The notes below the pieces were generated by a model. It did not search any database. It saw only the letters and a list, made by a program, of their open reading frames with translations, and was not told the origin of the DNA. Below, piece after piece: positions 13,486 to 21,973 of a stretch of DNA of 37,648 nucleotides (within the stretch, counting starts at the first letter, position 1; every line of letters starts with the position of its first letter). Source of the stretch: Frankia gtarii (lineage in GTDB: Bacteria > Actinomycetota > Actinomycetes > Frankiales > Frankiaceae); NCBI RefSeq assembly GCF_025403375.1, contig NZ_JAMPTM010000033.1, forward strand, positions 1 through 37,648, written 5' to 3'. Both the position numbers and the translations under genes were made by a program.

Positions 13486-15318
13486 GTGAGCGACAGTCAG
13501 GATGACCGGCCCGCCCGGTCGGCGGTCCACCGCGGTTCCTCCCCGACCGCCGGGTCGGGAGGAGCGCGGGACGGCGATCGTTCCCGCCGTCCCGGCGTGG
13601 ACGGCGTGGACGGGGAGCCGGGCGGCGACACGGTGAAGATGCCCGCCGCTGGAGCGTCCGCCGCTGGAGCGTCCGGCGCCGACGGCGCCTCTGCCGGTAG
13701 CGCCTCCGGAGTCGGTGCCCCCCCTGCCGGCCCGTTGAACCCGTCGGCGGGGAGCCCTTTCTTCCAGCGTTCCGGCCGGTCAGGTGCGGGGCCGTCCAGT
13801 CAGGCCGAAGACGGCCGGGACGGTGCTCTGGGGGCTGGCGCGGTCGGATCTCCCTTGCCCGCCTCATCGAAGCCGGGTTCGTCCGACTCGTCCTCGCCCG
13901 CCCTGGGGGGTAAGGCCTCCGGTGCTGCGGGCGGCGACCGGTCGGCGGCCACGTCTGCGGAGCCGCCGCGGTCGTCCGTGGCATCGGCCAAGCCGGCGGT
14001 GCCGCCGAAGTCCGCGGTGCCGCCGAAGTCCGCGTCGGCCAAGTCCGCGTCGTCTTCAGTGCCGTCGTCCTCGGTGTCCTCGGCGTCCCCGGCCGTGGTT
14101 CACTCCGCCTCCGTGGCGGCGTCCCGGCCCGCGCCATCTCGGGGTGCGGCATCGTCCGGTTCCGCGGCATCGTCCGGTTCCGCCGGATCCGCGGGACCCG
14201 CCGGATCCGCGGGGTCCTCCGATGACCCGGCCCGTTCTGACAGCACAGCCGGTTCGGGCAGTTCCGACCGTGCTGCTGACCGCCCGGCCGGCCCGGACCG
14301 GTCCGCCGCGTCGGCGCAGCGGGCACCGGCGGCGAGCGGCGGCGAGCGGTCCGACCGGTCGCGAGCGACCCCGAGCCGCAACGGGGCGAGCGGTGCCCCG
14401 GCTGGTATCGCCGGGTCGGCGCTGCCCCCATCCGGGTCGGCTCGTACCGGGAACGCCGGGACCCACGGCGACGATGCGGGCTCGGCTACCCGCAAACTCG
14501 GCTCGCCCGCCGTATCGTCGCCCGCGAAGTCCCTCGGTACGGCGCCGCCCGGTGCCCGCCGAAGCACGACGGGCCTGCCCAGTGCCCGCCCTGAACCCCC
14601 GGCCGAGCGGCCCGGTGAGACCGACACGATCTCCCTGGTCCGTCCGCCCAGCATGACGAGGAGCGGTACCACGAAGCCCGACAGGAACCGTGCCGCGCCG
14701 GAGCGGGTGCCCGCTCCCGACGCGGTGCGGCCGGCCGCACCCGCCGCGGGCCGTGGGGCTAGCGCCACCGCGGCCTACGAGCGGCCGATCGCCGCGCCGG
14801 CGTCCGCGGGCACCGCCGCCGCGTCGCCGCACGCGGTGACCACCACCTCGCCCGGCGCGCTCGACGACCAGCTCGAGGCGGTCCCGGCCGAGCGGCCCAG
14901 CGCCTCCCGGATTCCCGGCCGCTCCGGTCCAGGTTCGGGCTCCGCCCGCCCGCCCGGTGCGGGCCGGCGGGCCAAGCTGAGGCTGTCCAAGGTCAACCCG
15001 CTGACCGTGACCCGGCTCAGCTTCGCGTTCTCCCTGTGCGTCTTCGTCGTCCTGCTCGTCGCGGTCGCCGTGCTGTGGTTCGTGCTCAACTCGATCGGCG
15101 TGTTCGGCAGCGTCACCGACGCCGCGGACACCCTGACCGACAGCAGCGCCAGCGACGTCAAGAGCTGGCTGTCGTTCGGCCGTGCGATGGAGCTCAGCCT
15201 GCTCGTCGGCGCGATCAACGTCATCCTGATGACCGCGCTGACCACCCTCGGTGCCCTGCTCTACAACCTCTGCGCCGAGATGATCGGCGGCATCGAGCTC
15301 ACCCTCAGCGACCAGTAG
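13486..15318 (+). CDS. DUF3566 membrane protein with long disordered N-terminus
   Basis: DUF3566 proteins are found downstream of gyrA in many actinobacteria; their function is not established. The last 110 residues hold the domain: a basic lead-in (AKLRLSKVNPLTVTRLSFAFSL), a first membrane helix (VFVVLLVAVAVLWFVLNSIGVFG), a short loop (SVTDAADTLTDSSASDVKSWLSFGRAM) and a second helix (LLVGAINVILMTALTTLGALLYNLCAEMIGGIELTLSD). The first 490 or so residues are rich in Ser, Ala, Pro and Gly, with short repeats (PPKSA, SSGSA, AGPAGSAGS), and are presumably disordered. GTG 13486 is chosen for the GGGAG just upstream. The start could lie further downstream, but the reading frame stays open with normal third-position GC bias. 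Confidence 0.85.
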   Translation: MSDSQDDRPARSAVHRGSSPTAGSGGARDGDRSRRPGVDGVDGEPGGDTVKMPAAGASAAGASGADGASAGSASGVGAPPAGPLNPSAGSPFFQRSGRSGAGPSSQAEDGRDGALGAGAVGSPLPASSKPGSSDSSSPALGGKASGAAGGDRSAATSAEPPRSSVASAKPAVPPKSAVPPKSASAKSASSSVPSSSVSSASPAVVHSASVAASRPAPSRGAASSGSAASSGSAGSAGPAGSAGSSDDPARSDSTAGSGSSDRAADRPAGPDRSAASAQRAPAASGGERSDRSRATPSRNGASGAPAGIAGSALPPSGSARTGNAGTHGDDAGSATRKLGSPAVSSPAKSLGTAPPGARRSTTGLPSARPEPPAERPGETDTISLVRPPSMTRSGTTKPDRNRAAPERVPAPDAVRPAAPAAGRGASATAAYERPIAAPASAGTAAASPHAVTTTSPGALDDQLEAVPAERPSASRIPGRSGPGSGSARPPGAGRRAKLRLSKVNPLTVTRLSFAFSLCVFVVLLVAVAVLWFVLNSIGVFGSVTDAADTLTDSSASDVKSWLSFGRAMELSLLVGAINVILMTALTTLGALLYNLCAEMIGGIELTLSDQ

Positions 15319-15382
15319 CGCCAACGGACGGCGGCGGCCACCACCCGGGCCCCGCCGTCCTGTATGGTTGCAGTCGTTGCCG

Positions 15383-15459
15383 GGACCTATAGCTCAGCCG
15401 GTTAGAGCGCTTCCCTGATAAGGAAGAGGCCGGTGGTTCAAGTCCACCTAGGTCCACCA
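15383..15459 (+). tRNA. ileT: tRNA-Ile (anticodon GAT)
   Basis: A full cloverleaf can be drawn: acceptor GGACCTA/TAGGTCC, D arm GCTC...GAGC, anticodon arm CTTCC-CTGATAA-GGAAG with anticodon GAT, variable AGGCC, T arm GGTGG-TTCAAGT-CCACC, discriminator A and encoded CCA (15457-15459). A -10-like TATGGT lies at 15363-15368. The gene follows the gyrase block, as is common in actinobacteria, and borders a decayed integrase fragment. Confidence 0.97.
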
Positions 15460-15511
15460 GAGTGGCGATGTTTGAATCATGATCTTCGCTCTTCTTGGTC
15501 TGGTAGGGCGC

Positions 15512-15549
15512 AGCGCCGTTCGGGTAGATGCCGGACGGCGCTTTCGTTT
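15512..15549 (+). terminator. Terminator after tRNA-Ile
   Basis: A 12-bp stem with one G-T pair: AGCGCCGTTCGG (15512-15523), 7-nt loop, CCGGACGGCGCT (15531-15542), followed by a T-rich run TTTCGTTT. It lies 52 nt after the tRNA. Confidence 0.65.
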
Positions 15550-15674
15550 CCCCGTGAAGGGGCCTGCTGTCCCTGTGGGCGGTCGGGGCCCCTCGCTGGT
15601 GGAGACCTGTAGGTCCGGGGTTCCGGGTTCGTCTGCGGCGTTCTGGGCCTTGATCAGGTTCTGAGTCTCCTGGC

Positions 15675-16095
15675 TCAGTAGGGCGGCAAGATCGTCGCCG
15701 AGGAGTTGGGCGAGTGGGGGAACAGGTCCGCCCCGTGAATTCCCTTGTCAATGATCCAGAATCGGCGGAACACCGCTTGGTTGAGTTGGCGCTGCACGAG
15801 TGCCGGGGCGGTGGTGTAGAGGGTGTGGCTGTCCTCGCAGAGGCTCAACAGCCGGTCGAGAATCGCGCCGATCGACTGCCATTCGCCTTCGCAGGCGTGG
15901 AGCATCGCACGCGCCTTGCCAAGGTCACGGTCTATCCTCTGTTGCTCTTCCTTCAGGAATTCCTCGCTGATGGCCCCGTTTAGTAGGCGCGCCTGCATGC
16001 GCGCCGTTCGTCTTCCAGATCGCTGATGCGGCGCTTCCCACCCGCTTTGGCCGCGAATGCCGGGTTGACTCGGCGAGGCGTCAGTCGATTCGCGG
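15675..16095 (-). pseudogene. Remnant of a large serine recombinase (C-terminal part, frameshifted)
   Basis: The open frame ending at 15675 encodes MQARLLNGAISEEFLKEEQQRIDRDLGKARAMLHACEGEWQSIGAILDRLLSLCEDSHTLYTTAPALVQRQLNQAVFRRFWI, which resembles the coiled-coil and C-terminal region of large serine integrases and resolvases (the Y..AP..V.RQLNQAVF.RFWI pattern). The expected upstream residues (VNPAFAAKAGGKRRISDLEDERR) occur in another frame, at about 16010-16095, so there is a frameshift near 16010. The catalytic N-terminal domain is absent. It lies 216 nt beyond tRNA-Ile and points away from it, suggesting an old integration event. Family assignment comes from reading the motif, not from a search. 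Confidence 0.6.
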
Positions 16096-16116
16096 CTGCC
16101 TGACCGGCGCGTTCGC

Positions 16117-16701
16117 CTACCCGCGCAGTACCCGGGTGCCGCCGGCGACGCGGTCGTGGATGCCCTGGTCCTGCGGGTCCGATTTGATCGTGACGGCGAT
16201 CGCGATGTGGGCCGCCACGAGCAGGAGTGGCCCGAGGATCGGGATGATGTTGAGGAGTACGAACAGCTCGCGGACTGCGGCGTTGTTGGGCCCGGGCCGC
16301 CCGCCATCCGGGCCGACGACCCGCAGGTTGAACGCCTTCTTGCCCAGTGTCGTACCGAGAGCGACGTCGAAGCCTACGAAGTAGGCATACGACAGGACGG
16401 CAGTGAGGGCTGTCCATCCGAACCCGTAGCCGAGGATGGAGAAGGTCGCGATGTTGACGACGGAGAGGATCAGGCCGTCCACAAAACGGGCACCGAACCG
16501 CACGGCCGGTCCGGGAAGTGCGGCGTTCTGGGGTTGTCCTGCCCCGTAGCCGGGTGCCTGGGGATACGGGGGGTAGTCGGGCGCCTGGCCGTAGGCCGGT
16601 CCTTGGCCGTAAGCCGGTCCTTGGCCGTAAGCCGGTCCTTGGCCGTAGGCCGGTTCCACGCCTTGGTCGTGCTCGTCGGCGTGGGGCCCGTTGGTCGTCA
16701 T
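16117..16701 (-). CDS. RDD-family membrane protein
   Basis: RDD proteins are small multi-pass membrane proteins of mostly unknown role. The 194-residue product has a soluble N-terminus with four tandem YGQGPA units (about 19-41) followed by Pro/Tyr-rich sequence. The RDD domain runs from VRFGARFVDGLILSVVNIATFSILGYGFG through YAYFVGFDVALGTTLGKKAFNLRVVGPDGG to a third membrane segment (LFVLLNIIPILGPLLLVAAHIAIAV) and ends IHDRVAGGTRVLRG. ATG 16701 has GGAG 5 nt upstream. It sits inside the island remnant yet looks intact. Confidence 0.88.
   Translation of the reverse strand: MTTNGPHADEHDQGVEPAYGQGPAYGQGPAYGQGPAYGQAPDYPPYPQAPGYGAGQPQNAALPGPAVRFGARFVDGLILSVVNIATFSILGYGFGWTALTAVLSYAYFVGFDVALGTTLGKKAFNLRVVGPDGGRPGPNNAAVRELFVLLNIIPILGPLLLVAAHIAIAVTIKSDPQDQGIHDRVAGGTRVLRG
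16588..16656 (-). repeat. In-gene tandem repeat encoding YGQGPA
   Basis: An 18-bp unit encoding Tyr-Gly-Gln-Gly-Pro-Ala is repeated about four times with few changes near the 5' end of the RDD gene. Its copy number could vary by slippage. Confidence 0.7.
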
Positions 16702-17307
16702 GAGTGCTCCTGCTCTCGTCGAGGCTGCCGGTGTAAACGGTATAGATGCGCCGAACTCGCCGCGGGGGCAGCAGGTTATGGTTGCACGCCCGGCGCCCTG
16801 CCGGAAGTGGGTGAGCGGCGCCGATGCGCTTCAGATGATTCGGTACCGGCTACGAGCGTGTCGCCATCATGGGTACCTGCTGGTTCCGTAGGCGAACGGC
16901 GAAGGCGATGCTCCCTCTTTTCGGCTGGCCAGACGTATGCGTGCTGACAACTTGGGCAGCGAGTGCAAACAGGGTCAGCGGGGTGGGACGAGTTCGGTGC
17001 GCAGCTTGTGGGCACCGTCGGTGCGGGTCGCCTCGTAGTACAGCTGGTAGTCCTGTCCGGGAGGGGCACCACGCTGACGTAGCGAAGTGCGCCGCCCTAA
17101 TAAGGAGGCACCGCGACGGGGGCGTCGCCGACCGCATGGAAACGGTCGATGGTGACGCCGACAGCGAGGCCGGTGCGTCGTTGATACGGCTCTGGATGCC
17201 TTCTCATTCCTTTACCAGTGCGACCCGTCGCTAGCCCGAACCGGCTCCAGTGGCGAGCTGGAATGTTTCCCCCTGCCTTGATTGGCTCAACAGGAATATG
17301 AGCAGCG
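16702..17307. other. Gene-free stretch with one gene fragment
   Basis: Apart from the minus-strand fragment at 16975-17090 I see no coding region with convincing composition here. Overlapping short open frames on both strands show no recognisable sequence. The region is part of the decayed island. Confidence 0.5.
16975..17090 (-). pseudogene. C-terminal fragment of an unidentified protein, with frameshift
   Basis: The minus strand encodes GQDYQLYYEATRTDGAHKLRTELVPPR followed by a stop (16975-16977). The natural continuation upstream (ALRYVSVVPLPD) occurs in a different frame, implying a single frameshift in the codons for the PLPD/GQD junction. The peptide looks like the end of a beta-rich enzyme, but I cannot name the family. 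The rest of the gene is missing. Confidence 0.4.
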
Positions 17308-17940
17308 TCATCCTGCTTGGACCTCGCGGACCGTGATAGACAATCCGATCCGAAAAGAAGCGGAGAACGCCCTGCCGGGCGGTCTGCTGCGCCTGGTTCG
17401 CCACAGACGGGCGCGGGTAGACAGTCGGCTCCGCAGACGGCGCACGCTAGTGTCCCATGATTCCGCTTCCTTGTTCCAGGAGGTGATGTAGTCCTGGATC
17501 CTCTTGATGAGGACTCTTACGGAGCTGAACGTGCCACGGCGGATCGACTGGCGCGTGATGATACCGAACCAGGTCTCGATCTGGTTGATCCAGGACGAGC
17601 CCTCGGGGGTGAAAGTGAACTTGGTGCGCATGCGCCGCAGCAGTTCGACCAGCTTCGGGCCGGCCGGGGCGCGGACATCCGCCTCGTATCGCCGCTCGGC
17701 CTGCTCGAACCGGTTTTCGTACTCAGCTGATGCCTCCGCCGCGGTCAGGGGGCCGTCCTGCCGCCACATGGCCACGTCATAGGTCACTAGCCGGATTCCG
17801 CGCCCGAACAGGGACCTGGCCAGTGTCCAGGCCGGACAGCAGGGCTCATGAACCTCGCCCGGGCCTGCCAGCGGTCGCAACGAAGCCAGCCCGGAGGCCG
17901 CCCGCGGCCCGCGGGGGCACCGCCGGTCGCTCGCTGTCAC
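17308..17940 (-). pseudogene. Chimeric frame containing an IS630-type transposase C-terminal remnant
   Basis: Residues of about 110-160 read FTFTPEGSSWINQIETWFGIITRQSIRRGTFSSVRVLIKRIQDYITSWNKEAE, the C-terminal DDE region of IS630-family transposases (SSW-NQ-E-WF-I-TRQ--RRG). The upstream two-thirds of the DDE domain is missing. Instead the frame joins to MWRQDGPLTAAEASAEYENRFEQAERRYEADVRAPAGPKLVELLRRM, apparently part of an unrelated host or element protein. The sequence after WNKEAE (beyond about 17440) does not continue the expected transposase end. No terminal inverted repeats were identified. It is best read as a decayed insertion. Confidence 0.65.
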
Positions 17941-18010
17941 AGGAAGATACGAGGAAATGCATTCACCGGGCCGGGGCAGCCCGGTCGGTCGGCGTCGTTA
18001 CGGATGACGG

Positions 18011-19006
18011 TCAACCGATCCGACGGTAGGCGGGAAAATCGCGACCGCGATGGCGAGGACTGTCGCGGCGGGGCAGGCTGCTGTCCACCGTCAAGTCGTA
18101 TCGACGTTCCCGAAAATTTTCACCGTCCGCCGTCGCCGTGATTTCCGCGCGCACTCGGTCGCCGTACGCAGGCAGCTCGGACGCGTCGCCGTCGCCGGAT
18201 TCCGGGACGGTCGGGGATTGCCCTTGCGGGGGTGGAAGAACGATCCAGCCATCCCCCGTGAGCGAAGCCAGGTCCGTCATCACGGGGAACAGCCCGCGAC
18301 CCACCACGAAAGCGATGTCCCGGCACGTCCGGCGGCCGTTGACCCGGGCCAGCAGGTCGGCCTGCGCCGGGCCCGTCGCGGCCCGCGGCGGGGGCGACGC
18401 CAGCCGCGGCCGGACCTGGAGTTCCAGGCCCAGCTCGGCCCGCCAGCGGGACGCACGTGCCAGCCGCCGGGTTGTCTCCCGGACGGCCCGCTCGACCTCG
18501 ATCCCCGGCTCGACGGGCAGCACGGGGGGTAGGAAGCCAGGGCCGGCAGGCTCCGCGGCCACGCTTGCGATCTGGGTGCTGGCCAGGGCGAACAGGGCGT
18601 CCATCGCCGCCGTCCGGGTCACCACCTGCACGCCCGCGCAGCCCAGCAGCTGGCGCTCGACCAGCGCCGTCGCCAGCTGCCCGCTCGGTGCGGCCGCGGC
18701 GAACACCGCGGTCCACTCCTCGTCGGAGATACGCCCGGATCGCAGCAGCAACGACTCGGGACCGGGCGCCGCCGACGTGGTGACAGCCGCGATCAAACCC
18801 TCTTGAAGGACAACCTTCCCACTCACCTCGCCCATCACCACGACCACGCCCGAGAGCCTCTCCCGAGCCTGCCGTCGGAGCGCTGCCAGCAGGATCTCGA
18901 CCCCGGCCGGCATTTCTTCGGCCGCTCGCGCGTCGGCATCCTCCTTGTGGGGTGGGCCGTCAGTAGAAGAAACGGGACTCTGCATGTTCTTTATCTCATC
19001 CGGCAT
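18011..19006 (-). CDS. DUF4388/PATAN-like regulatory protein
   Basis: The 331-residue product has a region (about 40-130: ILLAALRRQARERLSGVVVVMGEVSGKVVLQEGLIAAVTTSAAPGPESLLLRSGRISDEEW) with the pattern of DUF4388/PATAN domains: a small-molecule-like beta segment, then a high-low helix with Leu-rich spacing. A C-terminal part (QADLLARVNGRRTCRDIAFVVGRGLFPVMTDLASLTGDGWIVLPPP) resembles a winged-helix segment seen in similar proteins. Such proteins are regulatory and often accompany roadblock/LC7 proteins, which lie divergently next door. I chose ATG 19006 because GAGGAA lies 7 nt upstream; the 31 residues of open frame above it look non-coding. Function is unknown. Confidence 0.7.
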   Translation of the reverse strand: MPDEIKNMQSPVSSTDGPPHKEDADARAAEEMPAGVEILLAALRRQARERLSGVVVVMGEVSGKVVLQEGLIAAVTTSAAPGPESLLLRSGRISDEEWTAVFAAAAPSGQLATALVERQLLGCAGVQVVTRTAAMDALFALASTQIASVAAEPAGPGFLPPVLPVEPGIEVERAVRETTRRLARASRWRAELGLELQVRPRLASPPPRAATGPAQADLLARVNGRRTCRDIAFVVGRGLFPVMTDLASLTGDGWIVLPPPQGQSPTVPESGDGDASELPAYGDRVRAEITATADGENFRERRYDLTVDSSLPRRDSPRHRGRDFPAYRRIG

Positions 19007-19157
19007 GGTGGGTTCCTCGATGTGACATTCCGTTCGCGCACGGGTACGGTCGCCTTGTCTACACGATATGCTCGTCGATGCGCACGTGAACGTTAACAAA
19101 CCTGGAACCTAGCGACGTAATTTCGTCATGCTGTCAACGGGTTGAGGGGGGTACCTC

Positions 19158-19523
19158 ATGGACATTGAAACCGCACTCAAGGAAGCAATGACAATTGACG
19201 GGGCGATCGGTGCTTCGCTCGTCGATTATGAGAGCGGAATGATGCTCGGTTCCGCCGGTGGCGGCCGGAACCTCGATCTCGAGGTGGCCTCGGCCGGAAA
19301 CACCGACGTCGTGCGCGCCAAGGCCCGCACCCTCGACGCATTGGGGATCAAGGAGGGGATCGAGGACATCCTCATCACCCTCGATCAGCAGTACCACCTG
19401 ATCCGGCTGCTCCACCGTGGCGGCACCCCGCTGTTTCTCTACCTGGCGATGGACCGGCACCGGGCGAACCTCGCGCTCGCCCGGCACGGCCTGCGCACCA
19501 TCGCCCGCAACCTCGACCTCTGA
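19158..19523 (+). CDS. Roadblock/LC7-type protein (first of pair)
   Basis: A 121-residue protein of the roadblock/LC7 type, a fold that in bacteria binds small GTPases or acts as a scaffold. Pattern: helix (MDIETALKEAMTIDGAIGASLVDYESGMMLGSAGG), strand-turn (LDLEVASAGNTDVVRAKARTLDALG) and a paired strand region (IEDILITLDQQYHLIRLLHRGGTPLFLYLAMDRHRANLALARHGLRTIARNL). ATG 19158 has a strong GAGGGGGG site upstream. It is followed 82 nt later by a second roadblock gene and diverges from the PATAN-like gene. The partner GTPase and kinase found in streptomycete conservons are not here. Confidence 0.8.
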   Translation: MDIETALKEAMTIDGAIGASLVDYESGMMLGSAGGGRNLDLEVASAGNTDVVRAKARTLDALGIKEGIEDILITLDQQYHLIRLLHRGGTPLFLYLAMDRHRANLALARHGLRTIARNLDL

Positions 19524-19605
19524 AGGCCGGCGGTTGTCGGTCCAGGCCGAGCTGTGAGAACCGTCCGTCCGCGCAGCCTTCCGTGACGGCAGAATTGAGG
19601 CTTCG

Positions 19606-19983
19606 ATGACTACAAGCACGATCACCGATGGGGCACTCGCCGAGCTCCACGCTCTGCGGGACCAGGTTTCGGGCGTCACCGGCTGTGCCGTCGCCTCCGC
19701 CGACGGCCTGCTGGTCGCCGCCGACGCCGACGGCGTCCGGCCCGAGGTGCTCGCGGCGATGGCCGCCGCCGCCCTCGGCCTCGGCCGGTCCACCGGCGTC
19801 GAGGTCGGGATGGGCCCCCTGCGCGAAGTGATCACCCGTTGCCAGGGCGGGCACATCATCGTCTACGCGGTCGGGGAGACCAAGCTGCTCGTCGTCCTGG
19901 GCGACGAGGGACTCGACCTCAAACGGCTGCACCTGCAGTCGCGGCCCGCCGTGACGCGCCTCGCGAGGCTGCTCGCCGCCTGA
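19606..19983 (+). CDS. Roadblock/LC7 domain protein (second of pair)
   Basis: A 125-residue protein with a clear roadblock/LC7 pattern: LAELHALRDQVSGVTGCAVASADGLLVAADADGVRPEVLAAMAAAALGLGRSTGVEVGMGPLREVITRCQGGHIIVYAVGETKLLVVLGDEGLDLKRLHLQSRPAVTRLARLL. The strand GCAVASADGLLVA and the segment HIIVYAVGETKLLVVL are typical. ATG 19606 follows TTGAGG by 5 nt. Probably cotranscribed with the preceding gene. A role as regulator or scaffold for a GTPase is inferred from the family. Confidence 0.85.
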   Translation: MTTSTITDGALAELHALRDQVSGVTGCAVASADGLLVAADADGVRPEVLAAMAAAALGLGRSTGVEVGMGPLREVITRCQGGHIIVYAVGETKLLVVLGDEGLDLKRLHLQSRPAVTRLARLLAA

Positions 19984-20248
19984 GCCCGCAGAAGGGGGAT
20001 CGGCTCGGCGTGGACCGTCGGGGTGAACCGCACCACCCGCCCGACGGTGCGATATTCGCCCGAGGAGAGTCGATCCGTCGCACCGATGGCGCGGGCGTTC
20101 TGCCAAGCTCGTAGGTACAGCATGTCGAGGATCGGCGGCGGCCCGGTTCGGCCCGGTTCGGCCTGGCGGACGGCGGGTGGGGCCCGGTCGGCACCGCGCC
20201 GCCGCCCGCGCGGGCGCGCCGGCGGTCGGATGGAAGGAGAAGCCCGCC

Positions 20249-20923
20249 ATGGCCTCGCGTACCGCGCGATCGGATGAGGCGAACGAAAAGCAGGATCTGC
20301 GGATCCGGGTCCTGGGAGAGCCGGTCGACGCTTATCCCGCGGTCCCGCCCGAGGTGGCGCGGGGCACCATCCGGCGCATCACGGTCGTCGGCGAGCCCAT
20401 CCTGCACCGGCCCTGCCGGAAGATCACCGAGTTCGGCACTCCGGAACTCGCCGCCCTGATCGATGACATGTTCGCCACGATGTACGGCGCCGAGGGGGTC
20501 GGCCTCGCCGCGAACCAGATCGACGTCGACGCGGCCCTGTTCGTCTACGACTGCACCGACGAGGACGGCGTCCGGCACGTGGGGCACCTCGCCAATCCGG
20601 AGCTGGACGAGGCCGATCCGGCCGAGCGCCGGCTGGTCAAGGGCGACGAGGGCTGCCTGTCCGTGCCAGGCGCCTACATGGAGGTCGCCCGGCTCGAACA
20701 CGCCGCGGTCCGCGGCCAGGACTCCACCGGCGCGCCGCTGCGGCTAGCGGGCACCGGCTACTTCGCCCGGTGCCTGCAGCACGAGACCGATCATCTGCAT
20801 GGCGGCCTCTACCTCGACCGGCTGTCCAGCCGCGGACGCAAGAAGGCGTTGAAGGAGATGGAGGAGCGGACCGAGGAGATCTTCGCCCGCCGTACCGAGG
20901 TGGCCGAGACCCTCGGCAAGTAG
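20249..20923 (+). CDS. def: Peptide deformylase
   Basis: This metalloenzyme removes the N-formyl group from nascent proteins. All three active-site motifs are present: [16 protein letters not shown] with metal ligand C136, and QHETDHLHG with ligands H178 and H182 and catalytic E179. The 224-residue form has an N-terminal extension of about 35 residues before the [15 protein letters not shown] core. ATG 20249 is preceded by GGAAGGAG; the longer frame to 20177 is not supported. Actinobacteria often have several deformylase paralogues, and this one stands alone rather than with fmt. A strong hairpin follows the gene. Confidence 0.95.
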   Translation: MASRTARSDEANEKQDLRIRVLGEPVDAYPAVPPEVARGTIRRITVVGEPILHRPCRKITEFGTPELAALIDDMFATMYGAEGVGLAANQIDVDAALFVYDCTDEDGVRHVGHLANPELDEADPAERRLVKGDEGCLSVPGAYMEVARLEHAAVRGQDSTGAPLRLAGTGYFARCLQHETDHLHGGLYLDRLSSRGRKKALKEMEERTEEIFARRTEVAETLGK

Positions 20924-20952
20924 CCACCCGCGCTTCCTCGCCGGCACCAGCC

Positions 20953-20988
20953 GGTGCCGTGGCGGCCATGGTGGCCGCCACCGGCACC
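20953..20988 (+). terminator. Terminator hairpin after def
   Basis: A 16-bp stem with one bulged base: GGTGCCGTGGCGGCCA (20953-20968), 3-nt loop TGG, TGGCCGCCACCGGCACC (20972-20988). It lies 30 nt after the def stop, and further CCGGTGCC/GGCACCGG-type arms flank it. No U-tract. Confidence 0.6.
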
Positions 20989-21042
20989 TGCCGGTGCCCG
21001 TCCTGGGCCAGCGCCGCCGTCGTGTCCGCGCCGCTGGCGCGG

Positions 21043-21411
21043 TCAGCCCTGGCGGCGGGCGGCGAAGCGCCGCGGGTTGCGGCCCGCGCCCGTTGCCCCG
21101 GAGTTCAGTCGCGGCGCAACCGGCCCGGACCGGGGAATCTCGCCGTCCCCGCCGTGCCCTCGCCGCTCCCGCCGGGAACGGCGGTCCTGGGCCGGCGCGC
21201 CAGCAAGGCCGGGGAGCGCCGATCCAGCCGGGTCAGCCGGGTCAGTCGGGTCAGCCGATCCAGCCGGGTCAGTCAACTTAGCCGGGTCGGCGAGCGGGGA
21301 CGCGGCCGGTTCGGCGCCGGGCCCGGTCACCGCGCCCCCGGCCGGTGGCCTGGGGTCGGTGCGGGCGGTGTCGCGCAGTTGCGGCTTTCGGGATCGAGAA
21401 CGAGCAGCCAT
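21043..21411 (-). CDS. Small basic low-complexity protein, unidentified
   Basis: The 122-residue product begins MAARSRSRKPQLRDTARTDPRPPAGG, continues with a repeat-rich stretch (DPAKLTDPAGSADPTDPADPAGS) and ends in an Arg-rich segment (RRSRRERRGHGG...NPRRFAARRQG). I do not recognise the family. The case for a real gene is the strong ribosome binding site GAAAGGAG 5 nt before ATG 21411, an AT-richer stretch upstream that could be its promoter, and a sensible isolated position between def and a methyltransferase gene. The low complexity means a false call is possible. Confidence 0.45.
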   Translation of the reverse strand: MAARSRSRKPQLRDTARTDPRPPAGGAVTGPGAEPAASPLADPAKLTDPAGSADPTDPADPAGSALPGLAGAPAQDRRSRRERRGHGGDGEIPRSGPVAPRLNSGATGAGRNPRRFAARRQG

Positions 21412-21973
21412 CTGTGCTCCTTTCGGGCAGCGTGAAATGGTGACGCCGACTCCGCGGACGCTCAGCTCCCAAAAACGGGCGAGAAACGCAGTACGCCTAA
21501 TCGGGTAAACGCCGTCAGCCACCGAAAACGGCACTGGCGGGCAGGCGGAGCGCCGCGATGGACGGACGGATCAGCAGGACTGCCAGGCATTATGGCGTCG
21601 TGCGCGGCCGGAGGTCCGGTGCCACGAGGCCGATCGCCCAGGTCGGCTGGAAAGAAGAGAATAACGGTCACCCTGCCGTGACAGCGGGTGCACCGAGGCG
21701 TTCACACGCCTACTCAGATGCCCATGAGGGCAGGTTAGTTCATCCCGGCCGGCCGGGCAAACAGTTTCTCGTTCACCGGTCGCGGGCGCAGGCTCGACGC
21801 GGGCGGCTCCGGCGCTCGTCCCGCCTCGACCGGGCTCGTCGGCCGGCGGCCAGTCCTGGAAGACCGTCGGTCGGCGAGCCCGGGGCGCTAAGTTCGGTAC
21901 CGGCCGGATCGGGCGGTACCCGTCAGTCGGCGGGAAGCAGGACGGTGCGAGGTCAGTGGGAAGGGAGTCGGCG
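21412..21973. other. Intergenic region upstream of the methyltransferase
   Basis: About 560 bp with no convincing gene. The first part (21430-21530) is AT-richer and probably holds the promoter for the minus-strand small gene. The frames open across the rest on both strands show no known protein. Confidence 0.4.

Noticed and set aside
19375-20250. Minus-strand frame over the roadblock genes and the upstream def region
   Set aside because: Antisense shadow of two recognised genes.
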